From Kitasatospora atroaurantiaca (GTDB taxonomy: Bacteria; Actinomycetota; Actinomycetes; Streptomycetales; Streptomycetaceae): a stretch of DNA of 64,000 nt. Position 1 is the first letter of the stretch. Each line of letters opens with the position of its first letter. Location of the stretch: the NCBI RefSeq assembly GCF_007828955.1, contig NZ_VIVR01000001.1, positions 1,116,001-1,180,000 of the forward strand, given 5' to 3'. The notes below the pieces were generated by a model that ran no database searches, was not told where the DNA came from, and worked only from the letters and a program-made list of their open reading frames with translations. The translations under genes and the position numbers were made by a program. Shown one piece after another: positions 55,334 through 62,595 of the stretch.

Positions 55334-55870
55334 ATGAGCACCGGTACGGCCCTCGCGGTCGACCCCCACGTGGTCACCTGTACCCTCGCCCCTCGCCTCG
55401 AAGCCGTCAGAACCGCGCGGGAGTTCGCCAGATCCACCCTCCAGGGCTGGGGCCTTGGCGATCTCTTCGACGATGTCGCCCTGGTCGCCTCCGAGTTGGT
55501 GACCAACGCACTGCGGCACGCGCTCGAACCCCGCCGGGACGTCCAGCCAGCGGTCGAGCCCAGCCGGTTCCCCGTCCAGCCGGGCCCCCAGCAGGCCGCC
55601 GACGCCCGGCTGCCCATCCGAATAAGCCTGGTGCACCGCTCCCCGCAGGTGGTCTGCGCGGTGAGCGACCCCAGCAGCAACGGGCCGGTGGCCCGGGAGG
55701 CCGACTTCGTGGCGGAGTCCGGCCGCGGGCTGCACCTGGTGGACTCCTTCAGCCGCTCCTGGGGCTGGCACCCGCTGGCCGGCGCGGGGAAGGTGGTCTG
55801 GGCCCTCTTCGAGGCCGAGGCCGGCTCCGAGACCGGCGAGCCCTCCGGCCGGCACCGCCGCTCCGCCTGA
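55334..55870 (+). CDS. ATP-binding protein, SpoIIAB/RsbW-like histidine-kinase fold
   Basis: The 178-residue protein is a stand-alone HATPase_c domain: LAPRLEAVRTAREFARSTLQGWGL, N box DVALVASELVTNALRHA, a G1-like VCAVSDPSSNGPV, and ESGRGLHLVDSFSRSWGW. This is the anti-sigma-factor-like ATPase group expanded in streptomycetes. An insert (residues about 62-92, Pro/Gln-rich) interrupts the N box-G1 region. Two starts are possible: ATG 55334 (AGGAG at 7 nt) and in-frame ATG 55283 (GGAGG at 9 nt). It lies in the WhiJ-like set and may be sequestered by, or sequester, its partner proteins. Confidence 0.87.
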   Translation: MSTGTALAVDPHVVTCTLAPRLEAVRTAREFARSTLQGWGLGDLFDDVALVASELVTNALRHALEPRRDVQPAVEPSRFPVQPGPQQAADARLPIRISLVHRSPQVVCAVSDPSSNGPVAREADFVAESGRGLHLVDSFSRSWGWHPLAGAGKVVWALFEAEAGSETGEPSGRHRRSA

Positions 55871-55943
55871 CCGGGCCCGGAACCCGACCCGGTACGGAGC
55901 CTCACCGGGTACGGGGACGCCACCCGGCACCGGAAACGACGAA

Positions 55944-55975
55944 GGCCGTCGCGGCGAGGAGTGCCCACGACGGCC
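55944..55975. terminator. Hairpin between the ATPase and DUF397 genes
   Basis: GGCCGTCG (55944-55951) pairs with CGACGGCC (55968-55975) around a 16-nt partly paired loop, between convergent stop codons at 55870 and 56006. Confidence 0.6.
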
Positions 55976-56005
55976 GTTGTGTAAGGAAGTTGACGGCGGC
56001 CCGGC

Positions 56006-56242
56006 TCAGGCCGCCAGGTGGTCGAACTCCCCGTCCTTCGCACCGAGCAGCAGCGCCGCTATCTCGGCCCGGGTGTAGATCAGCGCAGGACCGTCCGGGA
56101 AGCGCGAGTTGCGCATCGCGATGTCACCCCCCGGCAGCGCGGCGAACTCGACACAGTTCCCCTGCGAATTGCTGTGCCGGCTCTTCTGCCAGACCACGCC
56201 TTCGAGGTCCGCAGCCGCCATGCCGTTGTACGTCTTCTGCAT
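56006..56242 (-). CDS. DUF397 domain protein
   Basis: The 78-residue acidic protein is a DUF397 member: VWQKSRHSNSQGNCVEFAALPGGDIAMRNSRFPDGPALIYTRAEIAALLLGAKDGEFD. These small proteins are the usual partner of WhiJ-like XRE-DUF5753 regulators and are thought to relieve their repression. ATG 56242 follows GGGAG. A TATCAT -10 (56285-56290) lies just downstream of a TGCACGTGCA palindrome, so expression is probably repressed by the XRE protein at 54050. Confidence 0.93.
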   Translation of the reverse strand: MQKTYNGMAAADLEGVVWQKSRHSNSQGNCVEFAALPGGDIAMRNSRFPDGPALIYTRAEIAALLLGAKDGEFDHLAA

Positions 56243-56284
56243 TGAATTCTCCCGACCTGCCTGGCGTTCGCCTCACTTGACGTG

Positions 56285-56332
56285 ATGATAACTCCAGTGC
56301 ACGTGCATCAGCACGGGACATTGCGCGTGCAT
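56285..56332 (-). promoter_or_regulatory. DUF397 promoter with TGCACGTGCA-type operators
   Basis: GTGCACGTGCAT (56297-56308) and TTGCGCGTGCAT (56321-56332) lie immediately upstream of a TATCAT -10 (56285-56290) on the minus strand. The first would occupy the -35/-10 spacer. The same palindrome is repeated at 55028-55127. Confidence 0.65.
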
Positions 56333-56670
56333 TCGCCGGTGCCGGGGAGCCGGGAACTCCGCTTCTTCCAAGGCAGTTGACGCCACGTAAGCGGACAAAG
56401 CCGGTCGAATCGCAGAGGCCCCGATGACAGCCCGTACCGAGGCCCCACCCCCGCGTTGATCTTCACGCCGCCGGCCACGGCTCACAGTCCGTCACCTGAC
56501 GCGAGTGTGAGACACATCACTCCCCGGATCTGGCGGCGATCCCATGAGACGCGGCGTCAGCAGGCAGCTCAGAGGATTTGGCCGAGAATGTCCGGATAAC
56601 GCCCTGGCCGATTGTCCAGTCCTGGGATCCGACTGCAGCTCGGACGCCCGAATGTCCTACGATCTCCGCC
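56333..56670. other. Intergenic stretch without recognisable gene
   Basis: Between the DUF397 operators and the CbiX-like gene I see no protein with family features and no RNA structure that I can name. One 11-codon frame (ATG 56424) is too short to judge. Confidence 0.4.
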
Positions 56671-57543
56671 ATGAGCACCGCAGCCATCCCGGGCGCGCCA
56701 CTGCCCGTCCGCACTCCAGGCTCCCGTGCGCGGGGGCGCCACCGCCGTCCCGAGCGCCCGGAGGTCCCGACCGGTTCCCCGGCGCTGGTGCTGGCCGTCC
56801 CGGCCACGGCCGGGCCCGAGACCCGCCCCGTCGTAGAGGAGCTGCTCTCCATCGTGCGCGGCGAGCAGCCGGGCATCGAGGCCGCCGCCGCCTATCTGGC
56901 GGACGGCGACCAGGACGACGCTCCGACCGTCGCCGGGCTGCTCGCCCAGGCCGCCGAGGCCGGGCTGCCCGCGCCCGTCCTGGTGCCGCTGCTGCCCGGC
57001 CCGCACGGCTTCCTGACGGAGCTGCACCAGCTGGCCGCCGGGACCGGCGCCATCGTCACCGACGTCCTCGGCCCGCACCCGCTGCTGTCCGAGGCGGTCC
57101 ACGTACGGCTCTCCGAGGCCGGGCTGGCCCGCGCCGACCGGGCCAGGCTGTTCGCCATCGCCACCTCGGCGGACGGCGTGGTCCTGACCACCGTCGGCGG
57201 CGAGGACTCGGCCGCGGCCGCCGGGATCACCGGTGTGCTGCTGGCGGCCCGCCTGGCGGTGCCCGTGGTGGCCGCCGCCCTGGACGTCCCCGGCTCGGTC
57301 GCCGCCGCCGTCGAGCACCTCAGGGCCACCGGCTCCCAGCGCCCCGCGCTGGCCCCGCTGGTGATCGGCCCCGAGGCCGACCCGGAGCTGCTCGCCGCGG
57401 CCGCCGAGGAGACCGGCTGCCCGAGCGCCGCGCCGCTCGGCGCCTACCCGACCATCGGCCAGCTGGTCGCCTCGACCTACCTCGCCGCGCTCAACATCAC
57501 GGCGCCGGGCGAGGCCCCCGTCGAGGAGCAGCCCTCCGAGTGA
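56671..57543 (+). CDS. CbiX/sirohydrochlorin-chelatase-like protein
   Basis: The 290-residue protein has an Arg/Pro-rich leader of about 40 residues and then two CbiX-like repeats: ALVLAVPATAGPETRPVVEELLSIVRGEQPGIEAAAAYLADGDQDDAPTVAGLLAQAAEAGLPAPVLVPLLPGPHGFLTELHQL, with a second half that is more degenerate. The metal-binding histidine of the first half (normally in AHGS) is replaced by PATAG, and the second is in GPHGFLTE. Chelatase activity is therefore uncertain. Homologues in streptomycetes occur near nitrite or sulfite reductase genes, none of which is visible here. ATG 56671 has a poor ribosome site. Confidence 0.7.
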   Translation: MSTAAIPGAPLPVRTPGSRARGRHRRPERPEVPTGSPALVLAVPATAGPETRPVVEELLSIVRGEQPGIEAAAAYLADGDQDDAPTVAGLLAQAAEAGLPAPVLVPLLPGPHGFLTELHQLAAGTGAIVTDVLGPHPLLSEAVHVRLSEAGLARADRARLFAIATSADGVVLTTVGGEDSAAAAGITGVLLAARLAVPVVAAALDVPGSVAAAVEHLRATGSQRPALAPLVIGPEADPELLAAAAEETGCPSAAPLGAYPTIGQLVASTYLAALNITAPGEAPVEEQPSE

Positions 57544-57551
57544 TCCACCGC

Positions 57552-57587
57552 CGTGAGAGGGGCCCCCGTCCGGAGGCCCCTCTCACG
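57552..57587. terminator. Bidirectional terminator overlapping the G8-protein stop codon
   Basis: A 13-bp perfect stem (CGTGAGAGGGGCC, 57552-57564, with 57575-57587) with a 10-nt loop lies between the convergent CbiX-like and G8-domain genes and includes the G8-gene stop codon. Confidence 0.82.
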
Positions 57588-59679
57588 CGTTGAGACGGGC
57601 GGTCGGGGCCGCCGCGTCCTTCAGCCTGAGGGAGGGCGTCAGCACCGCGCGTGGCGCCGTGCTGACCGCTGCCGGAGCGGTGCTCGCGTTCCACTTCGGG
57701 GCGGCGCCGCCGCCGACGTCCGGCTTGCGGACCTGGACGGCCTGCTGCTCGCCCGCCCTGCGCAGCACGATGCTCTTCGGTGCGGGCGAATCCGGGTCGA
57801 GCCAGAGCTCGTTGCCGCCGAACTCGCAGTCGAGAACGGCCACGTCGTCCGGCACGCCGTCGGTGGTGGCCCGGAAGGCGACGCCCGCCTTGCGGTAGCC
57901 CGTCAGCCGGCAGCGGCTGATGGTGACCGTCTCACCGGCCAGCTGGTGCTTGGCGGTGGCGATCGCATAGTCGGACTGCCCGGCGGCGTCGATCAGCAGC
58001 CCGTCGAAGACGGTGCCCTTGTCCCGGCCGAGCGAGTGCAGGGCCACTCCCCCGGCCGCATTGCCGTAGAGGACGCTCGCCGAGTAGTCGAAGTCGTTGA
58101 GGTACGCGCCGTGCTCGATGCCCCAGCCGCCGTTGTGGTACGCCACGAACTGGCCGACGGTGTGGTGGTGCTGGGCGTTGAGCCAGACGAAGATGCCGTT
58201 CTGCAGGTTGTTGTGGGCGAGGCAGCGCTCGAAGGTCCAGACCCCCTCGCTGGTTTCCGGCCACTCGTAGCCCGAGGCCCCGGTGGCGCCCTGGACGCCG
58301 ACGGCCACGCAGTCCCTTGCGACGCCTCCGGTGCCCGCCCCCAGGCTGAAGCCGGTCAGCCGGTAGGCGCGGGGGTTGGGCTCGAAGACCGTCCGGGAGG
58401 CCACGCAGGACTCGTACGCGATCTCGTCGGACGGGCCCTGCGGGGTACGGGTGTCCAGCGGGCCGTCCCACCAGTAGGCGTCCTCCCAGGTGTTGTGGCT
58501 GATGCAGCTTCGGAAGGTGATGCCGTGGCTGGCGTGCGGGACGAAGGCATGGCTGCCGGCGTCACGGACGACGACGCCCTCGACCACCGTCCCCCGGCTG
58601 CTGTCGCCGAGCATGTGGAAGTGCAGCCCGTACCGGCCCAGGACGGGCTCGGTGACGGGTGCTCCGTTCCACTTCTCCTTGCCCGCGTTACGAGGGCCGA
58701 GCCAGCGCAGTGCGGCGTGCCGGACGTCGGCAGGGCGGGAGCTGGTGAGGTGGACATGGGCGCGGCCCTCGGCGGTGCCCTCGACGCGGACGTTGCGGGT
58801 CAGATTGAGCACCTCGGCGCCGACGGTGACGCCGCCTCCGGTGGCGACCCGGGGGTGGGCGTAGTGCAGGGGCGCATCCAGGGTGACGGTGGCTCCGCTG
58901 ATCTGCTGGATGGTCCGTAGGTCGTACTGGGCCGAGAAGCCCTCGGTGTCGGGGGCGGCCGTGGGGGTGACGGCGAGTTCGTCACCGACCCGCCAGCCGG
59001 TCGGGGCGGCGGCGAGGGTGATGGCGGTGTCACCGGCCTTCAGCGGGCCTGCGGCCCGGACCCAGGCCGTCCTGGCGGCGCCGTCCAGCCGGAGGTAGCC
59101 GGCGCCGGTGACCCAGAGGCCGGTGTCGGTGTCGACGAGCGTCATACCGCCGCCCTTGAACCGGCGTTCGTCGACGCCGGGGAAGCGCAGGGTGTGCACG
59201 GCCGTGTCGGCGGGTGCGAGGGCGAGGCCGCCCTTCACCTCGACGTTGCCGGCCGAGCTGAGGGTGATGGTCTTCTCGGCGGCGAAGACCAGGGAGCCGG
59301 AAGCTTCGATCAGCAGCGCGGCGACGCTCGCGTCGGTGTCCAGCACCACCCGGTCGGTGATCCTCACGGCCGTCCCCGGCCCCGGTACGGCTCCGCCCCA
59401 GCCGGCCGGGTCGGACCAGCGGCGTCCGCTCTGGTCGAGGGTGGGCGCGGGCCGGCTCGGCGGCGGCGGTGCGCTGTGGGCGTGGGTCGCCGCGGCCGGG
59501 GTCTCAAGGGTCGCTGCCGGGCGCTCCGAGTCGCCCAGCGAGCGGCGAAGCACCTCCTCGGCGCCGACGGCGGCGGCGACCGTGCCGACGGCCAGCCAGG
59601 CGAGGACCCTCCTGCGACCCACCCGGCGGGGGTCTTTGGTCCCTGGACCGGGCTCGGGTGGTTCCTCCTGAAGCGCCAT
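57583..59679 (-). CDS. Secreted/surface G8-domain right-handed beta-helix protein
   Basis: The 698-residue protein has an N-terminal twin-arginine-like signal or anchor (DPRRVGRRRVLAWLAVGTVAAAVGA, residues about 17-41) and a Pro-rich linker. A G8 domain at about 83-200 follows (RRWSDPAGWGGAVPGPGTAVRITDRVVLDTD... with AEKTITLSSAGNVEVKGGLAL). A long parallel beta-helix with His/Asn-rich coils makes up the rest (GLHFHMLGDSSRGTVVEGVVVRDAGSHAFVPHASHGITFRSCISHNTWEDAYWW). The arrangement recalls CEMIP/TMEM2 hyaluronan-degrading proteins and bacterial G8 polysaccharide-active proteins. Hydrolytic or lyase action on an extracellular polymer is plausible but unproven. It is monocistronic, between two terminators. 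Confidence 0.83.
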   Translation of the reverse strand: MALQEEPPEPGPGTKDPRRVGRRRVLAWLAVGTVAAAVGAEEVLRRSLGDSERPAATLETPAAATHAHSAPPPPSRPAPTLDQSGRRWSDPAGWGGAVPGPGTAVRITDRVVLDTDASVAALLIEASGSLVFAAEKTITLSSAGNVEVKGGLALAPADTAVHTLRFPGVDERRFKGGGMTLVDTDTGLWVTGAGYLRLDGAARTAWVRAAGPLKAGDTAITLAAAPTGWRVGDELAVTPTAAPDTEGFSAQYDLRTIQQISGATVTLDAPLHYAHPRVATGGGVTVGAEVLNLTRNVRVEGTAEGRAHVHLTSSRPADVRHAALRWLGPRNAGKEKWNGAPVTEPVLGRYGLHFHMLGDSSRGTVVEGVVVRDAGSHAFVPHASHGITFRSCISHNTWEDAYWWDGPLDTRTPQGPSDEIAYESCVASRTVFEPNPRAYRLTGFSLGAGTGGVARDCVAVGVQGATGASGYEWPETSEGVWTFERCLAHNNLQNGIFVWLNAQHHHTVGQFVAYHNGGWGIEHGAYLNDFDYSASVLYGNAAGGVALHSLGRDKGTVFDGLLIDAAGQSDYAIATAKHQLAGETVTISRCRLTGYRKAGVAFRATTDGVPDDVAVLDCEFGGNELWLDPDSPAPKSIVLRRAGEQQAVQVRKPDVGGGAAPKWNASTAPAAVSTAPRAVLTPSLRLKDAAAPTARLNA

Positions 59680-59827
59680 GATCGACTAGCCCTCCCCCAG
59701 GCCGCATACCGGCTCCGTCGTCTGAAGCATAGGCAAGTCCCGGAGGGGGCTGGGGATTTGCTCGAAAGCGGCCGATTCCGACCGGGCCGACCAATCAAGT
59801 TCGGACACGAAGCTACCGGAAACGATC

Positions 59828-59843
59828 TGTGACCCAGGTCACA
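59828..59843 (+). promoter_or_regulatory. Crp/Fnr-type binding site
   Basis: TGTGACCCAGGTCACA is a palindrome with 7-bp arms (TGTGACC/GGTCACA), matching the Crp consensus used by actinobacteria. It is 271 bp upstream of the Rpf/NlpC gene and about 50 bp before the predicted transcription start. Mycobacterial rpfA is a known Crp target. Confidence 0.7.
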
Positions 59844-59848
59844 GGTGT

Positions 59849-59878
59849 TTGCAGTTTCAACTTAAGTCTGTCTAACGT
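59849..59878 (+). promoter_or_regulatory. Promoter of the Rpf/NlpC gene
   Basis: TTGCAG (59849-59854) and TAACGT (59873-59878), with an 18-bp spacer, would start transcription near 59885, giving a 230-nt leader that contains the riboswitch. Confidence 0.5.
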
Positions 59879-59917
59879 GCTCCCCTGTTCGTGGTCACAC
59901 GGACCCACTCATCCGGA

Positions 59918-60095
59918 ACGCCGAGTCCTGCCGCCGGGTGAGTCGGCAACGCAGAAACGCACCACGGCAGGGGCGGGGGAACCAGGTAAGTCGCCCGGAG
60001 GCGGTCCTCGGACCGACTCGGGGCTTGGGGTGAAGCCGTGCTCAGCACGGCCGGGCAACTCCAGCCCGAATCCGACAGCTCACCTCGCAGGCGTG
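59918..60095 (+). ncRNA. ydaO-yuaA (cyclic di-AMP) riboswitch
   Basis: The leader of the Rpf/NlpC gene shows the conserved blocks of the ydaO/yuaA element in order: CGCCGAGTCCTGCCGCCGGG, GAGTCGGCAACGCAG, GGGCGGGGGAACCAGGTAAG, GGGGTGAAGCCG, GGCAACTCCAGCCCGAATCC, GACAGCTCACC, and the closing CGCAGGCG that pairs with the 5' end. This class turns off wall-hydrolase genes when c-di-AMP is high and is known before rpfA-like genes in Streptomyces. Ends are approximate. The ribosome site GGGAGAGGAAC lies just after it. Confidence 0.87.
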
Positions 60096-60113
60096 GGAGA
60101 GGAACGCATCTTC

Positions 60114-61259
60114 ATGCTGCCCGTCAACGCCACCACGCGTACCCGCCGACTGATCGCCGCCACCGGCGTGGTCGGCCTCGGTCTCTCGATCCCGTGCTTC
60201 ACCGCCGGCGCCGCCTCGGCCGCCCCCGTCTCCACCTGGGACAAGGTCGCCCAGTGCGAGAGCAGCGGCGACTGGAGCATCAACACCGGCAACGGCTTCT
60301 ACGGTGGTCTGCAGTTCACCTCCAGCACCTGGGCCGCGTACGGCGGTCACCAGTACGCCGCCCAGGCGAACCAGGCCACGAAGGCCCAGCAGATCTCCGT
60401 CGCCGAGAAGGTCCTCGCCGACCAGGGCCCCGGCGCCTGGCCGGTCTGCTCCGTCAAGGCCGGTCTGACCAAGGGCGGCGCCCCCGCCCAGGTCGACACC
60501 AGCTCCTCCTCGTCCTCCGCCGCGGCGTCGCGCTCCGAGACCCGCGCCGCTGCCCCCAAGGCCGCCCCGCAGGCCGCCGCGCCGAAGACCGAGGCCCCCA
60601 AGGCCACCACCACCACGGACAAGACCTACACCGTGGTGTCCGGCGACTGGCTGTCGACCATCGCCCAGAAGAACAACGTCGAGGGCGGCTGGCAGAAGCT
60701 GTACGACCTCAACAAGTCGCTGCTGACCTCGGGCCCGGACCTCATCTACCCCGGTCAGAAGCTCGCGCTCGGCACGACGACCACCACGGCCGCCGCCCCG
60801 CAGCAGGCCGCTCCGCAGGCCGCCGCGCCGAAGCACAGCACCACGACGACCACGGCCAAGCGCGCCACGACCTCCGCGGTCAAGGCCTCGAACGTGACCG
60901 GCAGCAAGGCCGCCGCGATCAACTTCGCGCTCTCCAAGGTCGGCCAGGCGTACGTCTACGGCGGCAGCAGCAACGGCGGCTGGGACTGCTCCGGCCTGAC
61001 CCAGGCGGCCTTCCGCGCGGCCGGCATCGCGCTGCCCCGCGTGGCCGCCGACCAGGCCGACGCCAGCACCCGCGTCTCGCTGGACAACCTGCAGCCGGGC
61101 GACCTGCTGTTCTGGTCCAGCAACGGCAGCAACTCCGGCGTCCACCACGTCGCCCTCTACGTCGGTGACGGCAAGTACGTCGAGGCCGCCAACCCGCGCG
61201 CCGGCGTGAGGACCGAGACCATCAGCAACTGGGCCCCGGACTTCGCCGGCCGGATCTGA
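60114..61259 (+). CDS. Secreted wall hydrolase: Rpf (transglycosylase-like), LysM and NlpC/P60 domains
   Basis: The 381-residue protein has a signal peptide (cleavage near AGAASA-AP, residues 31-37), and an Rpf domain at about 39-115 with the catalytic glutamate E49 in VAQCESSGDWSINTGNGFYGGLQF. A LysM domain lies at about 170-222 (YTVVSGDWLSTIAQKNNV...LIYPGQKL) between Ala/Pro/Thr-rich linkers. A C-terminal NlpC/P60 peptidase (C292 in WDCSGLTQ, H in VHHVALYVG) completes it. It cleaves peptidoglycan glycan strands and peptide stems, as for resuscitation or germination. ATG 60114 follows AGAGGAAC. Upstream are a Crp site and a riboswitch; downstream is a strong terminator. Confidence 0.93.
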   Translation: MLPVNATTRTRRLIAATGVVGLGLSIPCFTAGAASAAPVSTWDKVAQCESSGDWSINTGNGFYGGLQFTSSTWAAYGGHQYAAQANQATKAQQISVAEKVLADQGPGAWPVCSVKAGLTKGGAPAQVDTSSSSSSAAASRSETRAAAPKAAPQAAAPKTEAPKATTTTDKTYTVVSGDWLSTIAQKNNVEGGWQKLYDLNKSLLTSGPDLIYPGQKLALGTTTTTAAAPQQAAPQAAAPKHSTTTTTAKRATTSAVKASNVTGSKAAAINFALSKVGQAYVYGGSSNGGWDCSGLTQAAFRAAGIALPRVAADQADASTRVSLDNLQPGDLLFWSSNGSNSGVHHVALYVGDGKYVEAANPRAGVRTETISNWAPDFAGRI

Positions 61260-61282
61260 CGCCTCGGAAGTACCCGCAGGAC

Positions 61283-61318
61283 ACTGCCCCCGGAGAACTG
61301 GTCGTCTCCGGGGGCAGT
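61283..61318 (+). terminator. Intrinsic terminator of the Rpf/NlpC gene
   Basis: A perfect 14-bp stem (ACTGCCCCCGGAGA, 61283-61296, with 61305-61318) and 8-nt loop lie 24 bp after the hydrolase stop. Confidence 0.88.
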
Positions 61319-61378
61319 CCCCTGTCCCCGCCCGGCCGGGCGGGGCATGCTGCTCTCCTGCCCCGAGGAGGAGTCGCC

Positions 61379-61579
61379 ATGGCCCAGATCACCGTCACGC
61401 TCGATGCCGACCTCGCGATCGAGGTCATGCTGCTCTCCGGCACGAAGAACCCGCAGGACGCGGTCGAGCTGATCGTCCGTGACTTCCTGGCCAGGGGTCG
61501 CCGCACCGAGGCCCGTACCGGCGACGCCGCCGACGCGCAGCGCGCCGACAGCCCGAAGCCGATCGCCCAGGAGGGCTGA
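61379..61579 (+). CDS. Small VapB-like (DUF2191) antitoxin-type protein, orphan
   Basis: The 66-residue protein starts with MAQITVTLDADLAIEVMLLSGTKNPQDAVELIVRDFLARG, the ribbon-helix-helix pattern of VapB/DUF2191 antitoxins. A short polar tail follows. No VapC PIN-domain gene follows; the next element is a palindromic repeat and then an opposite-strand membrane gene. It may be a solitary regulator. ATG 61379 follows CGAGGAGGA. Confidence 0.75.
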   Translation: MAQITVTLDADLAIEVMLLSGTKNPQDAVELIVRDFLARGRRTEARTGDAADAQRADSPKPIAQEG

Positions 61580-61607
61580 GAGCGGGCAACCGCTCAGGAT
61601 CGGGCTA

Positions 61608-61692
61608 CCCCAGGGGGCGCGGGGAACTGCGCGAGACCGGAAGGCAGCGACCTGCGCCCTCCCGCTTCGCGCAGTTCCGCACGCCCCTGGGG
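61608..61692. repeat. Dispersed long palindrome (CAGGGG...GGGGAACTGCGCGA type), copy 2
   Basis: Left arm 61608-61634 (ending GCGGGGAACTGCGCGA) pairs with right arm 61667-61692 (TCGCGCAGTTCCGC then CGCCCCTGGGG). It is the second copy of the element at 49843-49919. Here it stands between convergent genes, as expected for a bidirectional terminator. Confidence 0.8.
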
Positions 61693-61704
61693 CACCCCGC
61701 AGCA

Positions 61705-62454
61705 TCACTCACCGACGGACGGCTTGCCCGCGATCGCGTCGTAGACCCTGATGCGCAGACGGCGCTGCCAGCCCTCGCGCTGTTCGCGTGCCCGGGCCCG
61801 GGCGTCCTTCCGACTGCCCTCCGGGTAGCGGGCCCGCGCCCAGGGCGAGCCGGGGCGGGCCAGCCGGAGGGCCCCGACCACCGCGAAGATGGGCACCAGC
61901 ATCCCGATCAGCCCGGTGAAGGCCTTGCCCTTGCTGAGCGCGACCAGCGCGAAGCCGGCGTTGACGACGACCGTGCCGGCGTACGTCCAGCCGGAGGCCG
62001 GGGCGCCGTCCGTGGAGGCCTGGTCGACACCGAACGGTGCCGCGCCGAGCAGCAGCAGTCCGCAGACCGCCGCGCCGAGCACCACGGTGTCCACCGAGAG
62101 CCGGCCCTCCTCGGACCAGTAGACGTCCCGCAGGTGCAGGATCAGCGCGAACTCGTCGAGTACGAGCGCCGTGCCGATGCCGAACAGTGCGCCCGCGATC
62201 TCGGCCCAGGGCCTCTTGTCGCCGACCGGCGAGGCCAGCCCGAGGCCGGCGATGATCATGAAGACCACGCCGAAGACCACGTGGTGGATGTGCAGCCCGC
62301 CTGACGCCACGTTCCCCGGCCACCAGGACACCTCGGCCCGGATCATCCGCACGCTGAGCCGGATGAAGAAGAACGCCCCGAGGAAGCCCAGCAGCAGGAA
62401 GAGCAGCGGCTGCTTGCCCGGGTCCAGGATCTCCTGCCGGTACCAGTCGCCCAT
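61705..62454 (-). CDS. Conserved integral membrane protein of unknown function
   Basis: The 249-residue protein has six or so membrane helices. It opens MGDWYRQEILDPGKQPLLFLLLGFLGAFFFIRLSVRMIRAEVSWWPGNV and has a motif LHIHHVVFGVVFMIIAG and IGTALVLDEFALILHLRDVYWSEEGR. The H-x-H-H and D-E-F-A residues, placed in the membrane near one face, could bind a metal or heme. I do not recognise the family by name. The C terminus is Arg-rich and cytoplasmic. It is monocistronic. Confidence 0.78.
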   Translation of the reverse strand: MGDWYRQEILDPGKQPLLFLLLGFLGAFFFIRLSVRMIRAEVSWWPGNVASGGLHIHHVVFGVVFMIIAGLGLASPVGDKRPWAEIAGALFGIGTALVLDEFALILHLRDVYWSEEGRLSVDTVVLGAAVCGLLLLGAAPFGVDQASTDGAPASGWTYAGTVVVNAGFALVALSKGKAFTGLIGMLVPIFAVVGALRLARPGSPWARARYPEGSRKDARARAREQREGWQRRLRIRVYDAIAGKPSVGE

Positions 62455-62548
62455 CGGTCAGGCCTCCGTCACGGGAGGCCTGGGCTTCGCTGCCGTCTCC
62501 GCGGTCTGCTCGGATCTCATGATCCAAGGCTGGCACGGACACAGCACG

Positions 62549-62582
62549 ACGGCCCTGCGGAGCAGCTGCTCCGCAGGGCCGT
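62549..62582 (-). terminator. Intrinsic terminator of malR (34-nt perfect palindrome)
   Basis: The sequence 62549-62582 (ACGGCCCTGCGGAGCAG and its complement) is a perfect palindrome with 17-bp arms, lying 14 bp after the malR stop on the minus strand. Confidence 0.85.
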
Positions 62583-62595
62583 TCAGCTGATCGGT

